Of a stretch of DNA of 64,000 bases, positions 1 through 8,518 are shown piece by piece. This stretch comes from Geodermatophilus obscurus (GTDB lineage Bacteria; Actinomycetota; Actinomycetes; Mycobacteriales; Geodermatophilaceae), in the NCBI RefSeq assembly GCF_900115395.1, contig NZ_FOWE01000002.1, positions 186,001 through 250,000 of the forward strand. Reading direction: 5' to 3'. Each line of letters begins with the position of its first letter. Position 1 is the first letter of the stretch. The translations under genes and the position numbers were made by a program. The notes beneath the pieces are model-generated. The model was not told the origin of the DNA and did not search any database. It saw only the letters and a list, made by a program, of their open reading frames with translations.

Positions 1-429
1 GGGCTGGACGGCGACCTCGTTGACGTCGGAGAACACCGGGCCCATGACGAACAGCGTCAGGAACAGGGCGATCCCGGTCAGCACCGAGTTGGGCGGCGAC
101 TGCTGCAGGCCCAGCGCGTTGCGGGTCAGCGACAGGACGATCGCGATCTTGGTGAACGACGTCGTCAGCAGCAGGACCGACGGCGCCACCGACAGCACGG
201 TGACGGCGAGGATCAGCGTGATCGAGGTGCTGGGGCTGCCGCTGCCCACCGAGATGTCCACGCCGCCGTCGACGGCGGGGACGGCCGGGGGCGTGGGGGC
301 CGTGGGCGCGGTCGGGGCCGCCCCCGCGGGCCCGGCCAGCAGCACGCCGGCGAGCGCGCAGCCGAGGAGGGCCAGCAGGACGGCGGCGACCCGGCGCGCC
401 AGGTCCCGTGCGCGGGCGGTGCGGGTCAT
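1..429 (-). CDS. fliP: Flagellar export gate protein FliP (3' part cut by window edge)
   Basis: FliP is a membrane subunit of the flagellar type III export gate. The visible 143 residues start with a basic stretch and a hydrophobic segment that look like a cleavable signal, followed by a proline/alanine-rich linker. A conserved FliP segment follows, with the motifs LTTSFTKIAIVLSLTRNALG and QSPPNSVLTGIALFLTLFVM, ending just after a GPVFSDVN motif. The rest lies left of position 1. The ATG at 429 shares one base with the fliO stop codon, so it is the last visible gene of fliM-fliN-fliO-fliP. Confidence 0.93.
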   Translation of the reverse strand, partial: MTRTARARDLARRVAAVLLALLGCALAGVLLAGPAGAAPTAPTAPTPPAVPAVDGGVDISVGSGSPSTSITLILAVTVLSVAPSVLLLTTSFTKIAIVLSLTRNALGLQQSPPNSVLTGIALFLTLFVMGPVFSDVNEVAVQP

Positions 430-836
430 CAGCGGCGGACCGTCCGCTCGCGCAGCTGCCCGACCAGGCCCGACCACGCGCTGCGGTCGAGCACCGACCC
501 GGCGAGCGCGCCGCCCGACCGGCCCGCAGCGGACGCCACGGGCAGGGCGGGCCGGCCCTCGCGGTCGGCCCGCTCGGCCAGGGTCGCCTCGAGCGCCTCG
601 CCGTCGAGCTCGGCCAGCAGGGTCACCTGCTGCTCGGTGGCGCCCACGACGAGCACGCGGTCGCCGATGCGCAGCACGTTGACGGTGCTGGCGCGGCCCA
701 TCCGCTGGTGGGCGACGACCTCGACGAGGCCGCCGGAGGAGCCCAGGCCGCGCTTCTTCGCCAGCCGGGCGGCGAACCAGAGCACGCCGGCGACGAAGGC
801 CAGCGACAGCAGCAGCCGGATCACCATCCAGGTCAC
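429..836 (-). CDS. fliO: Flagellar biosynthetic protein FliO
   Basis: FliO helps assemble the FliP ring of the export gate. The 135-residue product has one N-terminal membrane helix (about residues 4-24), then a short cytoplasmic domain with the pattern VEVVAHQRMGRASTVNVLRI and LVVGATEQQVTLL, typical of the FliO/MopB family. The sequence is too diverged from enterobacterial FliO for identification without context, but it sits exactly between fliN and fliP. The GTG start overlaps the fliN stop by four bases; an in-frame ATG at 827 would remove three residues. Confidence 0.88.
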   Translation of the reverse strand: MTWMVIRLLLSLAFVAGVLWFAARLAKKRGLGSSGGLVEVVAHQRMGRASTVNVLRIGDRVLVVGATEQQVTLLAELDGEALEATLAERADREGRPALPVASAAGRSGGALAGSVLDRSAWSGLVGQLRERTVRR

Positions 837-1591
837 GGCCGGTCCTGCCCGAGCTCGGAGGCGGCGTCGGCGACGATCTCGCTGATCCGCAGGCCGAAGT
901 CCTCGTCGACGACGACGACCTCGCCGCGGGCGATGAGCGTGCCGTTGACCAGCAGGTCGGCCGGGGCGCTCGCGGCGCGGTCGAGCTCGACCACCTCGCC
1001 CGGGTGCAGCGAGAGCAGCTCGCCGACGGTCATGCGGGTGCGGCCGATCTCGACGGTGACCTCCATGGCCACGTGCCGCAGCAGGTCGAGGCTGTTGCGC
1101 CGCGCGCGGGGCGCCGTCGGCAGGGTGACCTGGAGCGCCAGCGTCGCCTGGTGGTCGCCGCCGGTGACGAGCGGCACGGCGACGAACATGCCCTTGTCGC
1201 GGAGCCCGTCGAGGGCGGTGACCGGGTCCTCGGTGCGCTCGGAGTCCACGCGCACCCGGCCGAGGGTGGCCGCGGCCGCCTCCAGCGCCGGGCGCAGCGC
1301 CGTCGCGACGTCCATCGGGCCGACGGGGGAGTTGTCCAGGGCCTCGACCACCTCGGCCGACAGCACCAGGACGACGTCGCCGGTGACCTCGCCGGAGAGC
1401 CGGGCGCTCACGGCCGCGGCGGCCGACGGCGGCACCGGGACGGCGTCGGGGTCGGTCACCGCCGGGCCGGGCTCGAGCTCGGTGCCGGCCGGGACGAGGA
1501 CGGCCGCGGCGCGCGCGGCGGCCACCACGACGCTGGTGATGGCCTCCGACGCCTGCGCGTGGGCCTGGGACGGGTCGAGCGTGGCGGTCAT
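833..1591 (-). CDS. fliN: Flagellar motor switch protein FliN (FliY-like, long form)
   Basis: Rotor C-ring protein of the switch complex. At 252 residues it is about twice the length of enterobacterial FliN. The C-terminal 85 or so residues form the SpoA domain (LLSLHPGEVVELD, then LLVNGTLIARGEVVVVDEDF). The N-terminal 150 residues are alanine/valine-rich with a CheC-like pattern (SGEVTGDVVLVLSAEVVEAL), as in FliY. I do not see the ExxN phosphatase motif of CheC/FliY, so this part is probably structural. It overlaps fliM by four bases and fliO by four bases. Confidence 0.92.
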   Translation of the reverse strand: MTATLDPSQAHAQASEAITSVVVAAARAAAVLVPAGTELEPGPAVTDPDAVPVPPSAAAAVSARLSGEVTGDVVLVLSAEVVEALDNSPVGPMDVATALRPALEAAAATLGRVRVDSERTEDPVTALDGLRDKGMFVAVPLVTGGDHQATLALQVTLPTAPRARRNSLDLLRHVAMEVTVEIGRTRMTVGELLSLHPGEVVELDRAASAPADLLVNGTLIARGEVVVVDEDFGLRISEIVADAASELGQDRP

Positions 1592-2556
1592 GCGGTGTCC
1601 TTCTCGGCGGACGGGGCGGGGACGATGGAGGCGGCCAGCCGGCGGCGGTGGTTGCTGGCGATGGCGTGGGCGAATACGGCGTCGTTGGTGGTGACCTCCA
1701 GCGGCGCGTCCCGCGGGTGGCGCAGCAGGAGGACGTCGCCGACGGTGAGCGACAGCAGGTCCTCCGAGGAGACCTCGAGCGGGCTGAACCGCACGCTCAC
1801 GTCGACCGGGACCAGCTCGATCCGCTCGGCCAGCAGCTCGGCGGCGCGCTGCCGCTTGCGCTGCGCGGACTCCGACAGCTGCGGGGAGGCGGCGTTGTCC
1901 AGGGCCTGGTGGAAGGAGGAGAACGGCAGCACGAGCGACGCCGTCCCCTCGCGGGAGCCGATCGACAGCGTGTAGCGGGCCACCATCACGGTGTCCGAGC
2001 CCGCGGCCGCCTGGGCCAGCGCCGGGTTGTACTCGATGCCGTCCATGACCGGCTGCAGCGTGCTGACGTGCTGGAAGGCGGCCGCGAACTCCCGCAGCAG
2101 CCGGCCGAGCAGCGAGTGGGTGATGGTGGTCTCCATCGCCGTCATCGGCCGGGTGGGCTGCTGCGCGGCGCCGGAGCCGCCGAGCATGTGGTCGACGGTC
2201 GCCATCGCGATGTCCAGCGGGTAGGCCAGCAGGCCCTTGCCGGCCAGCGGCTCGATGGTGAACGTCGTCAGGAAGTACGGGTCGGGCAGCGTCGCGACGA
2301 AGTCGTCGTAGGAGTGCTGCTCGATGCCCAGCAGCTCCATGCGCGCGCCGGTGCGCAGCATGGTCGTGAGCACCGTCGTCGCCTGGCGGGCGAAGGACTC
2401 CTGGGCGATCTGCAGCACCCGGACGTGCTCGCGGGAGAGCTTGGTGGGGCGGCGGAAGTCGTAGGTGCGGGGTGCACCGCGCCGGCTGCGGCCGCCCACG
2501 GCCGGCGACTGCGCCTCGTGCCCGGCGGGCACGGTCGCGTTCTCGGGGCGGGTCAC
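1588..2556 (-). CDS. fliM: Flagellar motor switch protein FliM
   Basis: C-ring protein linking FliG to FliN and normally receiving CheY-P. The 322-residue product contains the FliM middle domain (from about residue 45, YDFRRPTKLSREHVRVLQIA) and a C-terminal SpoA-type domain (about 240-315, LLSLTVGDVLLLRHPRDAPL). The N-terminal 30 residues lack the usual LSQxEIDxLL CheY-binding peptide and instead read as a basic, disordered tail. The GTG start follows a GAGGGAGG stretch. It is separated from fliL by 126 bases with a strong hairpin, so it may start its own transcription unit with fliN, fliO and fliP. Confidence 0.94.
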   Translation of the reverse strand: MTRPENATVPAGHEAQSPAVGGRSRRGAPRTYDFRRPTKLSREHVRVLQIAQESFARQATTVLTTMLRTGARMELLGIEQHSYDDFVATLPDPYFLTTFTIEPLAGKGLLAYPLDIAMATVDHMLGGSGAAQQPTRPMTAMETTITHSLLGRLLREFAAAFQHVSTLQPVMDGIEYNPALAQAAAGSDTVMVARYTLSIGSREGTASLVLPFSSFHQALDNAASPQLSESAQRKRQRAAELLAERIELVPVDVSVRFSPLEVSSEDLLSLTVGDVLLLRHPRDAPLEVTTNDAVFAHAIASNHRRRLAASIVPAPSAEKDTA

Positions 2557-2588
2557 GCCTCCCTCATCGGCGGGGCCGGAACGCGAAC

Positions 2589-2617
2589 TGACCGGCGGCG
2601 CGGGGCGCCGCCGGTCA
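2589..2617 (-). terminator. Hairpin between fliL and fliM
   Basis: A perfect 13-base stem (2589-2601 with 2605-2617) around a three-base loop sits in the 126-base gap after the fliL stop and before the fliM start. No T-run follows, as is usual for high-GC actinobacterial terminators. It could end the flbD-motA-motB-fliL transcript or partly attenuate reading into fliM. Confidence 0.55.
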
Positions 2618-2682
2618 GCAGGGGAGGGTGGGGCGCGTGGTGCGCCCGGGGGCCACTGGGGCGTGGCGGGTGGGTCAGGACG

Positions 2683-3174
2683 TCACTGGGTGACGTACTC
2701 GGTGAGGTAGACGTGCATGACCATCGGGACGCCGTCCTCGGTGTAGGCCTCGACGATCTGGTGCTCCAGCGACTCCTTGAGCGCCTCGCGGGCGCCGGTG
2801 ACGTCGGCCGGCTGGGCCTGGGAGTAGGTGGCGATGACGATGTCGAGGGCCTTGGAGCCGTCGACGCCACCGCTGCCGTGCCCGCCCGCGGCGGCGGCCG
2901 CGGTGTACTCGAGCGTGATCCCGATCTTGAGGTAACCGCCGCCGGCGAGGTTGACCGCGATGGGCTCCAGGGCGGTGTACCCGCCGTGCTCGGGCTCCTC
3001 GGCCGCGGCCTCGCCGCTGCCGGCGAAGAGGAAGAAGTAGACACCCGCGCCGGCGGCGACCAGCAGGAGCACCAGCATGACGAGGAGCTTCTTCCTGCCG
3101 CCGCCCCCGCCCTCCTCGCCGTCGGTCGCGTCGTCCTTGCCCTTGGCGGCCTTGTCCCTGGTCCTGGTGCTCAC
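2683..3174 (-). CDS. fliL: Flagellar basal body-associated protein FliL
   Basis: FliL is a single-pass membrane protein that surrounds the stator and supports torque. The 163-residue product has a basic/glycine-rich cytoplasmic tail (RDKAAKGKDD then GGGGGRKK), one membrane helix (about residues 27-47) and a periplasmic-side domain with EPIAVNLAGGGYLKIGITLE and a C-terminus ending near VMHVYLTEYV, matching the FliL family. The GTG start at 3174 overlaps the motB stop by four bases. A much longer upstream extension exists in this frame but runs entirely inside motB and is rejected. Confidence 0.93.
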   Translation of the reverse strand: MSTRTRDKAAKGKDDATDGEEGGGGGRKKLLVMLVLLLVAAGAGVYFFLFAGSGEAAAEEPEHGGYTALEPIAVNLAGGGYLKIGITLEYTAAAAAGGHGSGGVDGSKALDIVIATYSQAQPADVTGAREALKESLEHQIVEAYTEDGVPMVMHVYLTEYVTQ

Positions 3175-4133
3175 TCGTGGGTGCCTTCCTGTGCGGCCGG
3201 CGCGGCCGGGGCGGCCGGCGCGGGTGCGGTCTGGGCGGGGGCCTGCTGTGCGGGGGCATCGAGGCCGGGCAGCAGCTCCCGGGCCTCGGCGGAGGCGTCG
3301 GACAGCACGACGATGTCGACGCGGCGGTTGAGGGAGAGCGCGCCGGGGTCGGTCGCGGGCACCATCGGCCGCGTGTCGGAGAGCCCGGTGCCCTGCAGCC
3401 GGGTCTGGGGGACGCCCTCGGCGGCGAGGAAGCGGACGACGGTGGTGGCGCGGTAGGCCGACAGCTCCCAGTTCGACGGCCACGGCCCGCCCGGGGTGAC
3501 CGGGAGGGAGTTGGCGTGCCCCTCGACGTCGATCTGGTTGGGCAGGCCGGTCAGCGCCGGGGCGACGGCGCGGAGGATCTCGCGGCCCGTGGGCTGCAGC
3601 GCGGCCTCCTCGGGGCCGAACAGCACCGGGTCGGACACGATGTGCACGACCAGGCCGCGCTCGTCGATCTCGTACTTGGCCGCGCCGGCGTGACCGGCGG
3701 CGGCGAGGGCGGCGTCGATGGCGTCGCGCGCGGCGCGCAGCTGGTCGTACTCGGCCCGCGCCTCGGCGGCGACCCGCTGGGCCTCCTGGCGGGCGGCCTC
3801 GGCCGCGGCGGCGTCGATCGACTCCTGCGCGGCCGGGGCCGGCGGGATCTGCACGTCGACGGCGGCGTCCAGGGAGTCGAGCACCGAGGCCTCGGGGTTG
3901 CTCGCCGACCCCTGCATCGCGGTGACGGGGGCGCCGAAGGCCTCCGACAGCCCGCTCGCCAGGGCGGCGAACTTCTCCTTGTCCACCTGGCTCATCGCGA
4001 AGAGGACCACGAAGAGCACCAGCAGCAGCGTCATCATGTCCGCGTAGGACACCAGCCACCGCTCGTGGTTCTCGTGCTCCTCCTCCTCGTGCTTCTTGGC
4101 CCGGCGCTTGCCGCCGTGGCCGCCGCCGCTCAC
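3171..4133 (-). CDS. motB: Flagellar stator protein MotB
   Basis: Stator subunit that conducts ions and anchors to peptidoglycan. The 320-residue product has a short charged tail (HEEEEHENHERW), a single membrane helix holding the essential ion-binding aspartate (Asp32 in SYADMMTLLLVLF), a plug/linker region, and an OmpA-like peptidoglycan-binding domain from about residue 160 (DVEGHANSLPVTPGGPWPSN then NWELSAYRATTVVRFLA). The C-terminus is an Ala/Pro/Gln-rich tail. The GTG start overlaps the motA stop by four bases, the normal motA-motB coupling. Confidence 0.96.
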   Translation of the reverse strand: MSGGGHGGKRRAKKHEEEEHENHERWLVSYADMMTLLLVLFVVLFAMSQVDKEKFAALASGLSEAFGAPVTAMQGSASNPEASVLDSLDAAVDVQIPPAPAAQESIDAAAAEAARQEAQRVAAEARAEYDQLRAARDAIDAALAAAGHAGAAKYEIDERGLVVHIVSDPVLFGPEEAALQPTGREILRAVAPALTGLPNQIDVEGHANSLPVTPGGPWPSNWELSAYRATTVVRFLAAEGVPQTRLQGTGLSDTRPMVPATDPGALSLNRRVDIVVLSDASAEARELLPGLDAPAQQAPAQTAPAPAAPAAPAAQEGTHE

Positions 4134-4900
4134 GCGGCCTCCTTGGCGACCTCACTGGGCGGGATCAGGGAGTTGAGCTTGAGCCGGACGGCGCGGGGGC
4201 TGGTGCCGGCCTGGATCTCGGCGATGCCCTCGACGAGGAGCTCCATCTGCGCGGCCTGCAGCTCGCTGACCCGCAGGATCTTGGCGCCCATGGGCAGGAA
4301 CCAGAAGTTGGCGGCCATGACGCCCCACAGCGTGGCGACGAACGCCGCGGCGATCATCGGGCCCAGCGCCTCGGGGTTGCTGAGGTTCCCCATGACGTTC
4401 ATCAGGCCGACGATGCAGCCGACGATGCCGATGGTCGGGGCGTAGCCGCCCATCGTCGTCATGAACTTGGCGGCGGTCTTGTCCTCCGCCTTCTTGGCCG
4501 AGATCTCGCTCTCGAGGACGGAGCGCAGCTCCTCGGGGTCGGTGCCGTCGATGCCCATCTGCAGTCCGCGCTTGAGGAACGGGTCCTCGATCGCCTTGAC
4601 CTGGGCCTCGAGCGCGAGCAGGCCCTCCTTGCGTGCCTTCTCGGCGAGGCTGACCAGGGTCTGGATCTGCTCGCTGGCCGGCGGGACCTTGGCCGGCGTC
4701 AGGGCCTGCTTGAACCAGCCGGGCATCTTCTTGAGGTCGTCCATCGTCTGCCCGGACATCGCCGCACCGAAGGTCGCGACGATGACCAGGATGATCGCCG
4801 GCAGGAACAGCAGCGACGTCGGGTCGGCGCCCTCCATGATCATGAAGACCAGCAGGGCGACCATCGAGACGACGAACCCGATGAGGGTGGCGGGGTCCAT
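4130..4900 (-). CDS. motA: Flagellar stator protein MotA
   Basis: Stator channel subunit that pushes on FliG. The 256-residue product has two N-terminal helices (DPATLIGFVVSMVALLVFM), a large cytoplasmic loop with the charged segment ALEAQVKAIEDPFLKRGLQM, and two C-terminal helices (GGYAPTIGIVGCIVGLMNVM and AAFVATLWGVMAANFWFLP), the standard MotA/TolQ/ExbB-type layout. The ATG at 4900 lies four bases after the flbD stop. Length and topology match the Gram-positive MotA family. Confidence 0.96.
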   Translation of the reverse strand: MDPATLIGFVVSMVALLVFMIMEGADPTSLLFLPAIILVIVATFGAAMSGQTMDDLKKMPGWFKQALTPAKVPPASEQIQTLVSLAEKARKEGLLALEAQVKAIEDPFLKRGLQMGIDGTDPEELRSVLESEISAKKAEDKTAAKFMTTMGGYAPTIGIVGCIVGLMNVMGNLSNPEALGPMIAAAFVATLWGVMAANFWFLPMGAKILRVSELQAAQMELLVEGIAEIQAGTSPRAVRLKLNSLIPPSEVAKEAA

Positions 4901-4903
4901 GGG

Positions 4904-5206
4904 TCAGCGCTCCTCACGGGCCGGGAAGGGCACGACCGAGGCGCGCGGGGCGCCGTCGGCCGGGTGGGCGGGGGCCGAGCCGGGGGAGGCCGCGCGGTAG
5001 GTGCCGCGGTCCATGGCGTAGGCGGTGGCGAGGATGCTCGCCCGGTACTCGCGGATCTCGTCGAGCACCTCGTCGACGCCCTCCCGGACGATGTACCTGG
5101 TGCCGTCGACGAGGAAGACGACCGTGTCGGGGTGGCCCTCGACCCGCTCGATGAGGTCGGGGTTGAGCGCGAAGTGCTCCCCGTTCAGGCGCGTCACACG
5201 GATCAC
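4904..5206 (-). CDS. flbD: Flagellar FlbD/SwrD family protein
   Basis: Small protein of the FlbD/SwrD family, which in Bacillus (SwrD) increases motor torque; the mechanism is not settled. The N-terminal 65 residues carry the family pattern MIRVTRLNGEHFALNPDLIE followed by DTVVFLVDGTRYIVREGVDE. The C-terminal 35 residues are a variable, Pro/Ala-rich tail. A GTG start is used (GTG ATC CGT GTG). It is the first gene of flbD-motA-motB-fliL and lies directly behind a sigma-28-like promoter at 5276-5301. Confidence 0.9.
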   Translation of the reverse strand: MIRVTRLNGEHFALNPDLIERVEGHPDTVVFLVDGTRYIVREGVDEVLDEIREYRASILATAYAMDRGTYRAASPGSAPAHPADGAPRASVVPFPAREER

Positions 5207-5275
5207 GGGTGGGTCCTCTTGGCTCGTCGGGGGAGGGGCGGCCGCGGCGCTGCGGACTGCCGGCTGCAGGGACCA

Positions 5276-5301
5276 TCGGTCCCGCGCGGGGGCTGCTTGA
5301 G
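5276..5301 (-). promoter_or_regulatory. Sigma-28-like promoter upstream of flbD-motA
   Basis: Read on the minus strand: CTCAAG (5301-5296), exactly 15 bases, then ACCGATG (from 5280). The same boxes and the same spacing occur upstream of flgB, fliD, fliC and flgN in this window. The likely transcript start is about 60 bases upstream of the flbD GTG. Assignment to the FliA-type sigma factor is inferred from the similarity to the CCGATA -10 of known sigma-28/sigma-D/WhiG promoters. Confidence 0.65.
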
Positions 5302-5318
5302 CCGAACACCGTCCGCCG

Positions 5319-5338
5319 GGTCACCCGCGCGGGTGACC
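5319..5338. promoter_or_regulatory. 20-base perfect palindrome upstream of the flbD promoter
   Basis: A perfect palindrome (10 bases on each side, centred at GCGC, reading GGTCACCCGC then its complement) sits 18 bases upstream of the flbD -35 box and about 50 bases from the flgE terminator. It could be a repressor/activator operator or simply a second stem of the termination region. No regulator can be named. Confidence 0.4.
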
Positions 5339-5390
5339 TGCGCACCGCGTCCCCGTGCGCCCCAGGGGCACCGGGACGGCCCGCGACGAC

Positions 5391-5426
5391 GGGCGGCCCG
5401 GCACCCGCGCGGGTGCCGGGCCGCCC
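5391..5426 (-). terminator. Terminator of the flgB-flgE operon
   Basis: A perfect 36-base palindrome (18 bases on each side, GC-only at the centre) begins 15 bases after the flgE stop codon. It is the natural end of the long hook-basal-body transcript and separates it from the flbD promoter. No T-run follows. Confidence 0.75.
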
Positions 5427-5440
5427 GGAGGGGTCTGCGG

Positions 5441-6628
5441 CTAGCGCTTGAGGTTGACCAGGTCCTGCAGGATCTCGTCGGAGCTGGTGATCACGCGGCT
5501 GTTGGCCTGGAAGCCGCGCTGGGCGACGATCAGGCCGGTGAACTCCTCGGCCAGGTCGACGTTGGACATCTCCAGCGCGCCGGCGGTCAGGGAGCCGCGG
5601 CCGCCGGTGCCGGCCTCGCCCACGACCGGCTGGCCGGAGTTGTCGCCCACCCGGTAGCTCGTGTTGCCGGCCTTGGACAGGCCGCTGGGGTTGGCGAAGG
5701 TGGCCAGCGCCAGCTTGCCGATCGGCTCCCGGAGGCTGTTGGAGTAGACGCCCATGATCGTGCCGTCGCCGCTCAGCGAGATCGACTGCAGCGTGCCCAT
5801 GGCGTTGCCGTCGACACCGCTGGGCGTCAGGGAGGTCTTGCCGCCGTACTGCGTCATCCCGCCGAGCTCGATGTCGACCGGCGCGCCGCCGACGTTCACG
5901 GTGAAGGCCGTGGCGCCGGTGGGCCGGCCGTCGGCGCCGAAGGCGAGCGCCGTCGTCCCGCGGGGGGCGCCGTTCTCGGTGGCGGCGACCGACCAGCCGG
6001 TGGCGGTCCGGGAGAAGGTCAGCGCGATCGGGTGCGCCGTCCCGACCGCGTCGTAGGTGGTGATCTGGGTCTGCACCGCCTCGCCGACGCCGGCCGTCGT
6101 CGACAGGTTGCCGGCGACGGCGCCCTCCGTGGTCGCGGTCGGGCGCATGACCTGGCCGAAGGGGATGCTCAGCGGGCCGACCGCGGCGTTGGTGTTGACC
6201 ACGCCGTCGTCGGCCATCCAGCCCTGCAGCTGCGCGCCGTCGGGGGTGACCAGGTTGCCGGCGCCGTCGTAGTCGAAGGACCCGGCGCGGGTGTAGAGGT
6301 TCTCGTTGCCGGCCCGGGTGACGAAGAAGCCGTCGCCGCTGATCATGAAGTCGGTCGAGCGGCCGGTGTTCTGGGTCGAACCCTGACCGAAGTTGGTCGT
6401 GATGCCGGCGACCTTGACGCCGAGGCCGACCTGGGCCGGGTTGGTGCCACCGGTGTCGGCGGTCGGCGCGGAGCCGTTGCGGATGACCTGGGACAGGGTG
6501 TCCTCGAAGACGGTCTGGGAGCTCTTGAAGCCGACCGTGTTGACGTTGGCGATGTTGTTGCCGGTGACGTCGAGCTTGGTCTGGTGGGCGCGCAGGCCGG
6601 AGATGGCCGAGAACATCGAACGGAGCAC
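5441..6628 (-). CDS. flgE: Flagellar hook protein FlgE
   Basis: Builds the hook, the universal joint between rod and filament. The 395-residue product has the N-terminal rod/hook motif (SMFSAISGLRAHQTKLDVTG, NNIANVNTVGFKSS), the FlgE/F/G core (STDFMISGDGFFV), D2-type beta domains in the middle and the C-terminal signature (LEMSNVDLAEEFTGLIVAQR then FQANSRVITSSDEILQDLVN). It starts with GTG; an ATG four codons later (residue 5) is also possible. It is the last gene of the flgB operon, 39 bases behind flgD. Confidence 0.96.
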   Translation of the reverse strand: MLRSMFSAISGLRAHQTKLDVTGNNIANVNTVGFKSSQTVFEDTLSQVIRNGSAPTADTGGTNPAQVGLGVKVAGITTNFGQGSTQNTGRSTDFMISGDGFFVTRAGNENLYTRAGSFDYDGAGNLVTPDGAQLQGWMADDGVVNTNAAVGPLSIPFGQVMRPTATTEGAVAGNLSTTAGVGEAVQTQITTYDAVGTAHPIALTFSRTATGWSVAATENGAPRGTTALAFGADGRPTGATAFTVNVGGAPVDIELGGMTQYGGKTSLTPSGVDGNAMGTLQSISLSGDGTIMGVYSNSLREPIGKLALATFANPSGLSKAGNTSYRVGDNSGQPVVGEAGTGGRGSLTAGALEMSNVDLAEEFTGLIVAQRGFQANSRVITSSDEILQDLVNLKR

Positions 6629-6667
6629 GGGGGGAGGTCCTCTCGGGAGGGGGAGCGCGGGGCGGGG

Positions 6668-7102
6668 TCAGGAGGAGGCGGGCACGGAGATCTCGGTCAG
6701 GCGCCCGAGGGGCACCTCCTGGCCGTCGACGACGGCCTGGGGCTCGTCACCGCCGAAGCGGACCGAGGACACCGTCCCCGTCCGGGTCGAGCCGTCCTCC
6801 GCGGTCCAGCTGACCGCGTGGCCGACCAGGGCCCCGGCCGACAGCGAGCGCTGCAGCGACAGGAGCGCGGCGTTCTGGGTGGCGATCTCCTCGAGCTTCT
6901 CGACCTGGGTGAACGTCGCCGTCTGCGACATGAACTCGGTCGTGCTCGTGGGGTTGCTGGGGTCCTGGTACTTCATCTGCGCGACCAGCAGCTGCAGGAA
7001 GGTGTCCTTGCCCATCTGGTCGGCGCGGTCCACCGAACTGGTGGCGGTGGAGGTCGCGGCGGCCGGGGCGGAGGTGCCCACGCCGCCCACGGGGTTGGTC
7101 AT
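6668..7102 (-). CDS. flgD: Flagellar hook assembly scaffold FlgD
   Basis: FlgD caps the growing hook. The 144-residue product contains the conserved N-terminal segment (DTFLQLLVAQMKYQDPSNPT followed by STTEFMSQTATFTQVEKLEE) and only a short beta-rich tail (VSWTAEDGSTRTGTVSSVRF), so it is a compact version lacking the larger Ig/Tudor domains of enterobacterial FlgD. It lies 12 bases downstream of fliK and 39 bases before flgE. Confidence 0.94.
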   Translation of the reverse strand: MTNPVGGVGTSAPAAATSTATSSVDRADQMGKDTFLQLLVAQMKYQDPSNPTSTTEFMSQTATFTQVEKLEEIATQNAALLSLQRSLSAGALVGHAVSWTAEDGSTRTGTVSSVRFGGDEPQAVVDGQEVPLGRLTEISVPASS

Positions 7103-7114
7103 CGTCGGCTCCTC

Positions 7115-8518
7115 TCAGGCCCGGACGTCGAGACGGCTCGACGCGGGGTGGGTCGGGGCGGCAGCCGGGCGGCTCCCGTCGGGGTCGGTGCGCGGCCACG
7201 GGCGGCCGCGGTCGTCGGCCGGGCCGCGTCCCTGACCGTGGCCGCGGCCGCGGTCGTCGGCCTGCTGCCAGGCGGTCCGGTCCTGCGACTGGCCCGAGCC
7301 GGCCTGCTCGCGGTCGACCTGCAGCCGCGAGCAGCTCAGGCCGGAGGACTCGAGGTCGCGGCGCAGGTCGGGCAGCGCGTCGAGCAGCGCCGCCCGGCCG
7401 GCCTCGGAGGCGCCGCGCAGGCCGAGGTCGATCGTGCCGTTCTGCACGGTCACCCGGATCTCGACCGGTCCGAGGGTCTCCGGCGTGAGCACCAGGGTCA
7501 TGGTGTGCGCGCCGTTCGGCCCGGCGGCCAGCGTGGCGACGACGGGGGCGACCTGGCCGGCGACCGGCGGGGGAGGCGCGTCGGCGCGGGCCACCGGGAC
7601 CGGGGCGGCGACGGGGGACGGCGCTGCCGGTGCGGCCACGGCGCCCGCACCGGTCGGGGCCGGCGCGGTGGACGGCGACTCGACCGGCCGCGGCCGCGGG
7701 TCGCCGGTGCCGGGGCCGGCGTCCTCGCCGGACGCCGCCGCCGGGACGGCGGGCACGGCCGGGGCGGCCGCGGACGGGAGGGGGCCGGCAGCGGCGTCGG
7801 GAGCCGGCGCGAGGTCCGCCGCGACGACGACGAGGCCCTCCGGCAGGACGGCGGGCACCGTGGGCACCGCGGCGGGCGCGGTGCCCGGCACGGCAGCCGG
7901 CGCGGCGGCGGGCGGGGCGGACGGCGCGGCGGTCGCGGCCGGGACGCCGACCGGATCCGTGGGCAGCGGGCCGCCGGGCAGCGCGGCACCCGTGGGCGCC
8001 GCGGCGACGACGGGCCCGGCCGGCAGTCCGCCGGTGGTGTCCGCGGCCGGGGGCGCGGCGGGCACCACGGCGCCGGGGACGGTGACGGGCGCGGCCGCGG
8101 TGCCCGGGGCCGCGACGGGCGTGCCGAGGGCCAGCGCCATCGCCCAGCCGGCGGGCAGCGGGGTGACCGGGGTGGTGGCCGCGTGGTCGGTGGCCGCGTG
8201 GTCGGTGGCTGCCTGGCCGGTGGCCGCGGCCTCCTCGGCGGGGACGGGCTCGCCGGGAGCCGGTCCGCCGGCTGCCGGGTCGGCGGGGTCGCGCTCGGGG
8301 CGACCCCGGCCGGCGGGACCGCGGGCCACCGGGCCCCGCTCGTCGGCACCGCGGTCGACCGGACCCCGGGCCACCGGGGCCCGGGCCGCGGAGGCACGGT
8401 CGGCGACCGCGCTGCCCAGGGCGGCGGCGAACCCGGCGGCCGACGCGGGGCCGGCGGCGCGGGACGGGCCCGACGGCGGCGCGGCCGGGGGGACGGAGGG
8501 GAGGACGGGGGCTGTCAC
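7115..8518 (-). CDS. fliK: Flagellar hook-length control protein FliK
   Basis: FliK measures hook length and switches export specificity. The 467-residue product is almost entirely Ala/Pro/Gly-rich for its first 340 residues, consistent with a flexible molecular ruler, then has the C-terminal Flg_hook domain ([52 protein letters not shown]) and a charged Gln/Arg tail. The GTG start at 8518 overlaps the preceding hydrolase gene by four bases. Its low-complexity coding sequence produces very long reading frames on the opposite strand, which are not genes. Confidence 0.9.
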   Translation of the reverse strand: MTAPVLPSVPPAAPPSGPSRAAGPASAAGFAAALGSAVADRASAARAPVARGPVDRGADERGPVARGPAGRGRPERDPADPAAGGPAPGEPVPAEEAAATGQAATDHAATDHAATTPVTPLPAGWAMALALGTPVAAPGTAAAPVTVPGAVVPAAPPAADTTGGLPAGPVVAAAPTGAALPGGPLPTDPVGVPAATAAPSAPPAAAPAAVPGTAPAAVPTVPAVLPEGLVVVAADLAPAPDAAAGPLPSAAAPAVPAVPAAASGEDAGPGTGDPRPRPVESPSTAPAPTGAGAVAAPAAPSPVAAPVPVARADAPPPPVAGQVAPVVATLAAGPNGAHTMTLVLTPETLGPVEIRVTVQNGTIDLGLRGASEAGRAALLDALPDLRRDLESSGLSCSRLQVDREQAGSGQSQDRTAWQQADDRGRGHGQGRGPADDRGRPWPRTDPDGSRPAAAPTHPASSRLDVRA

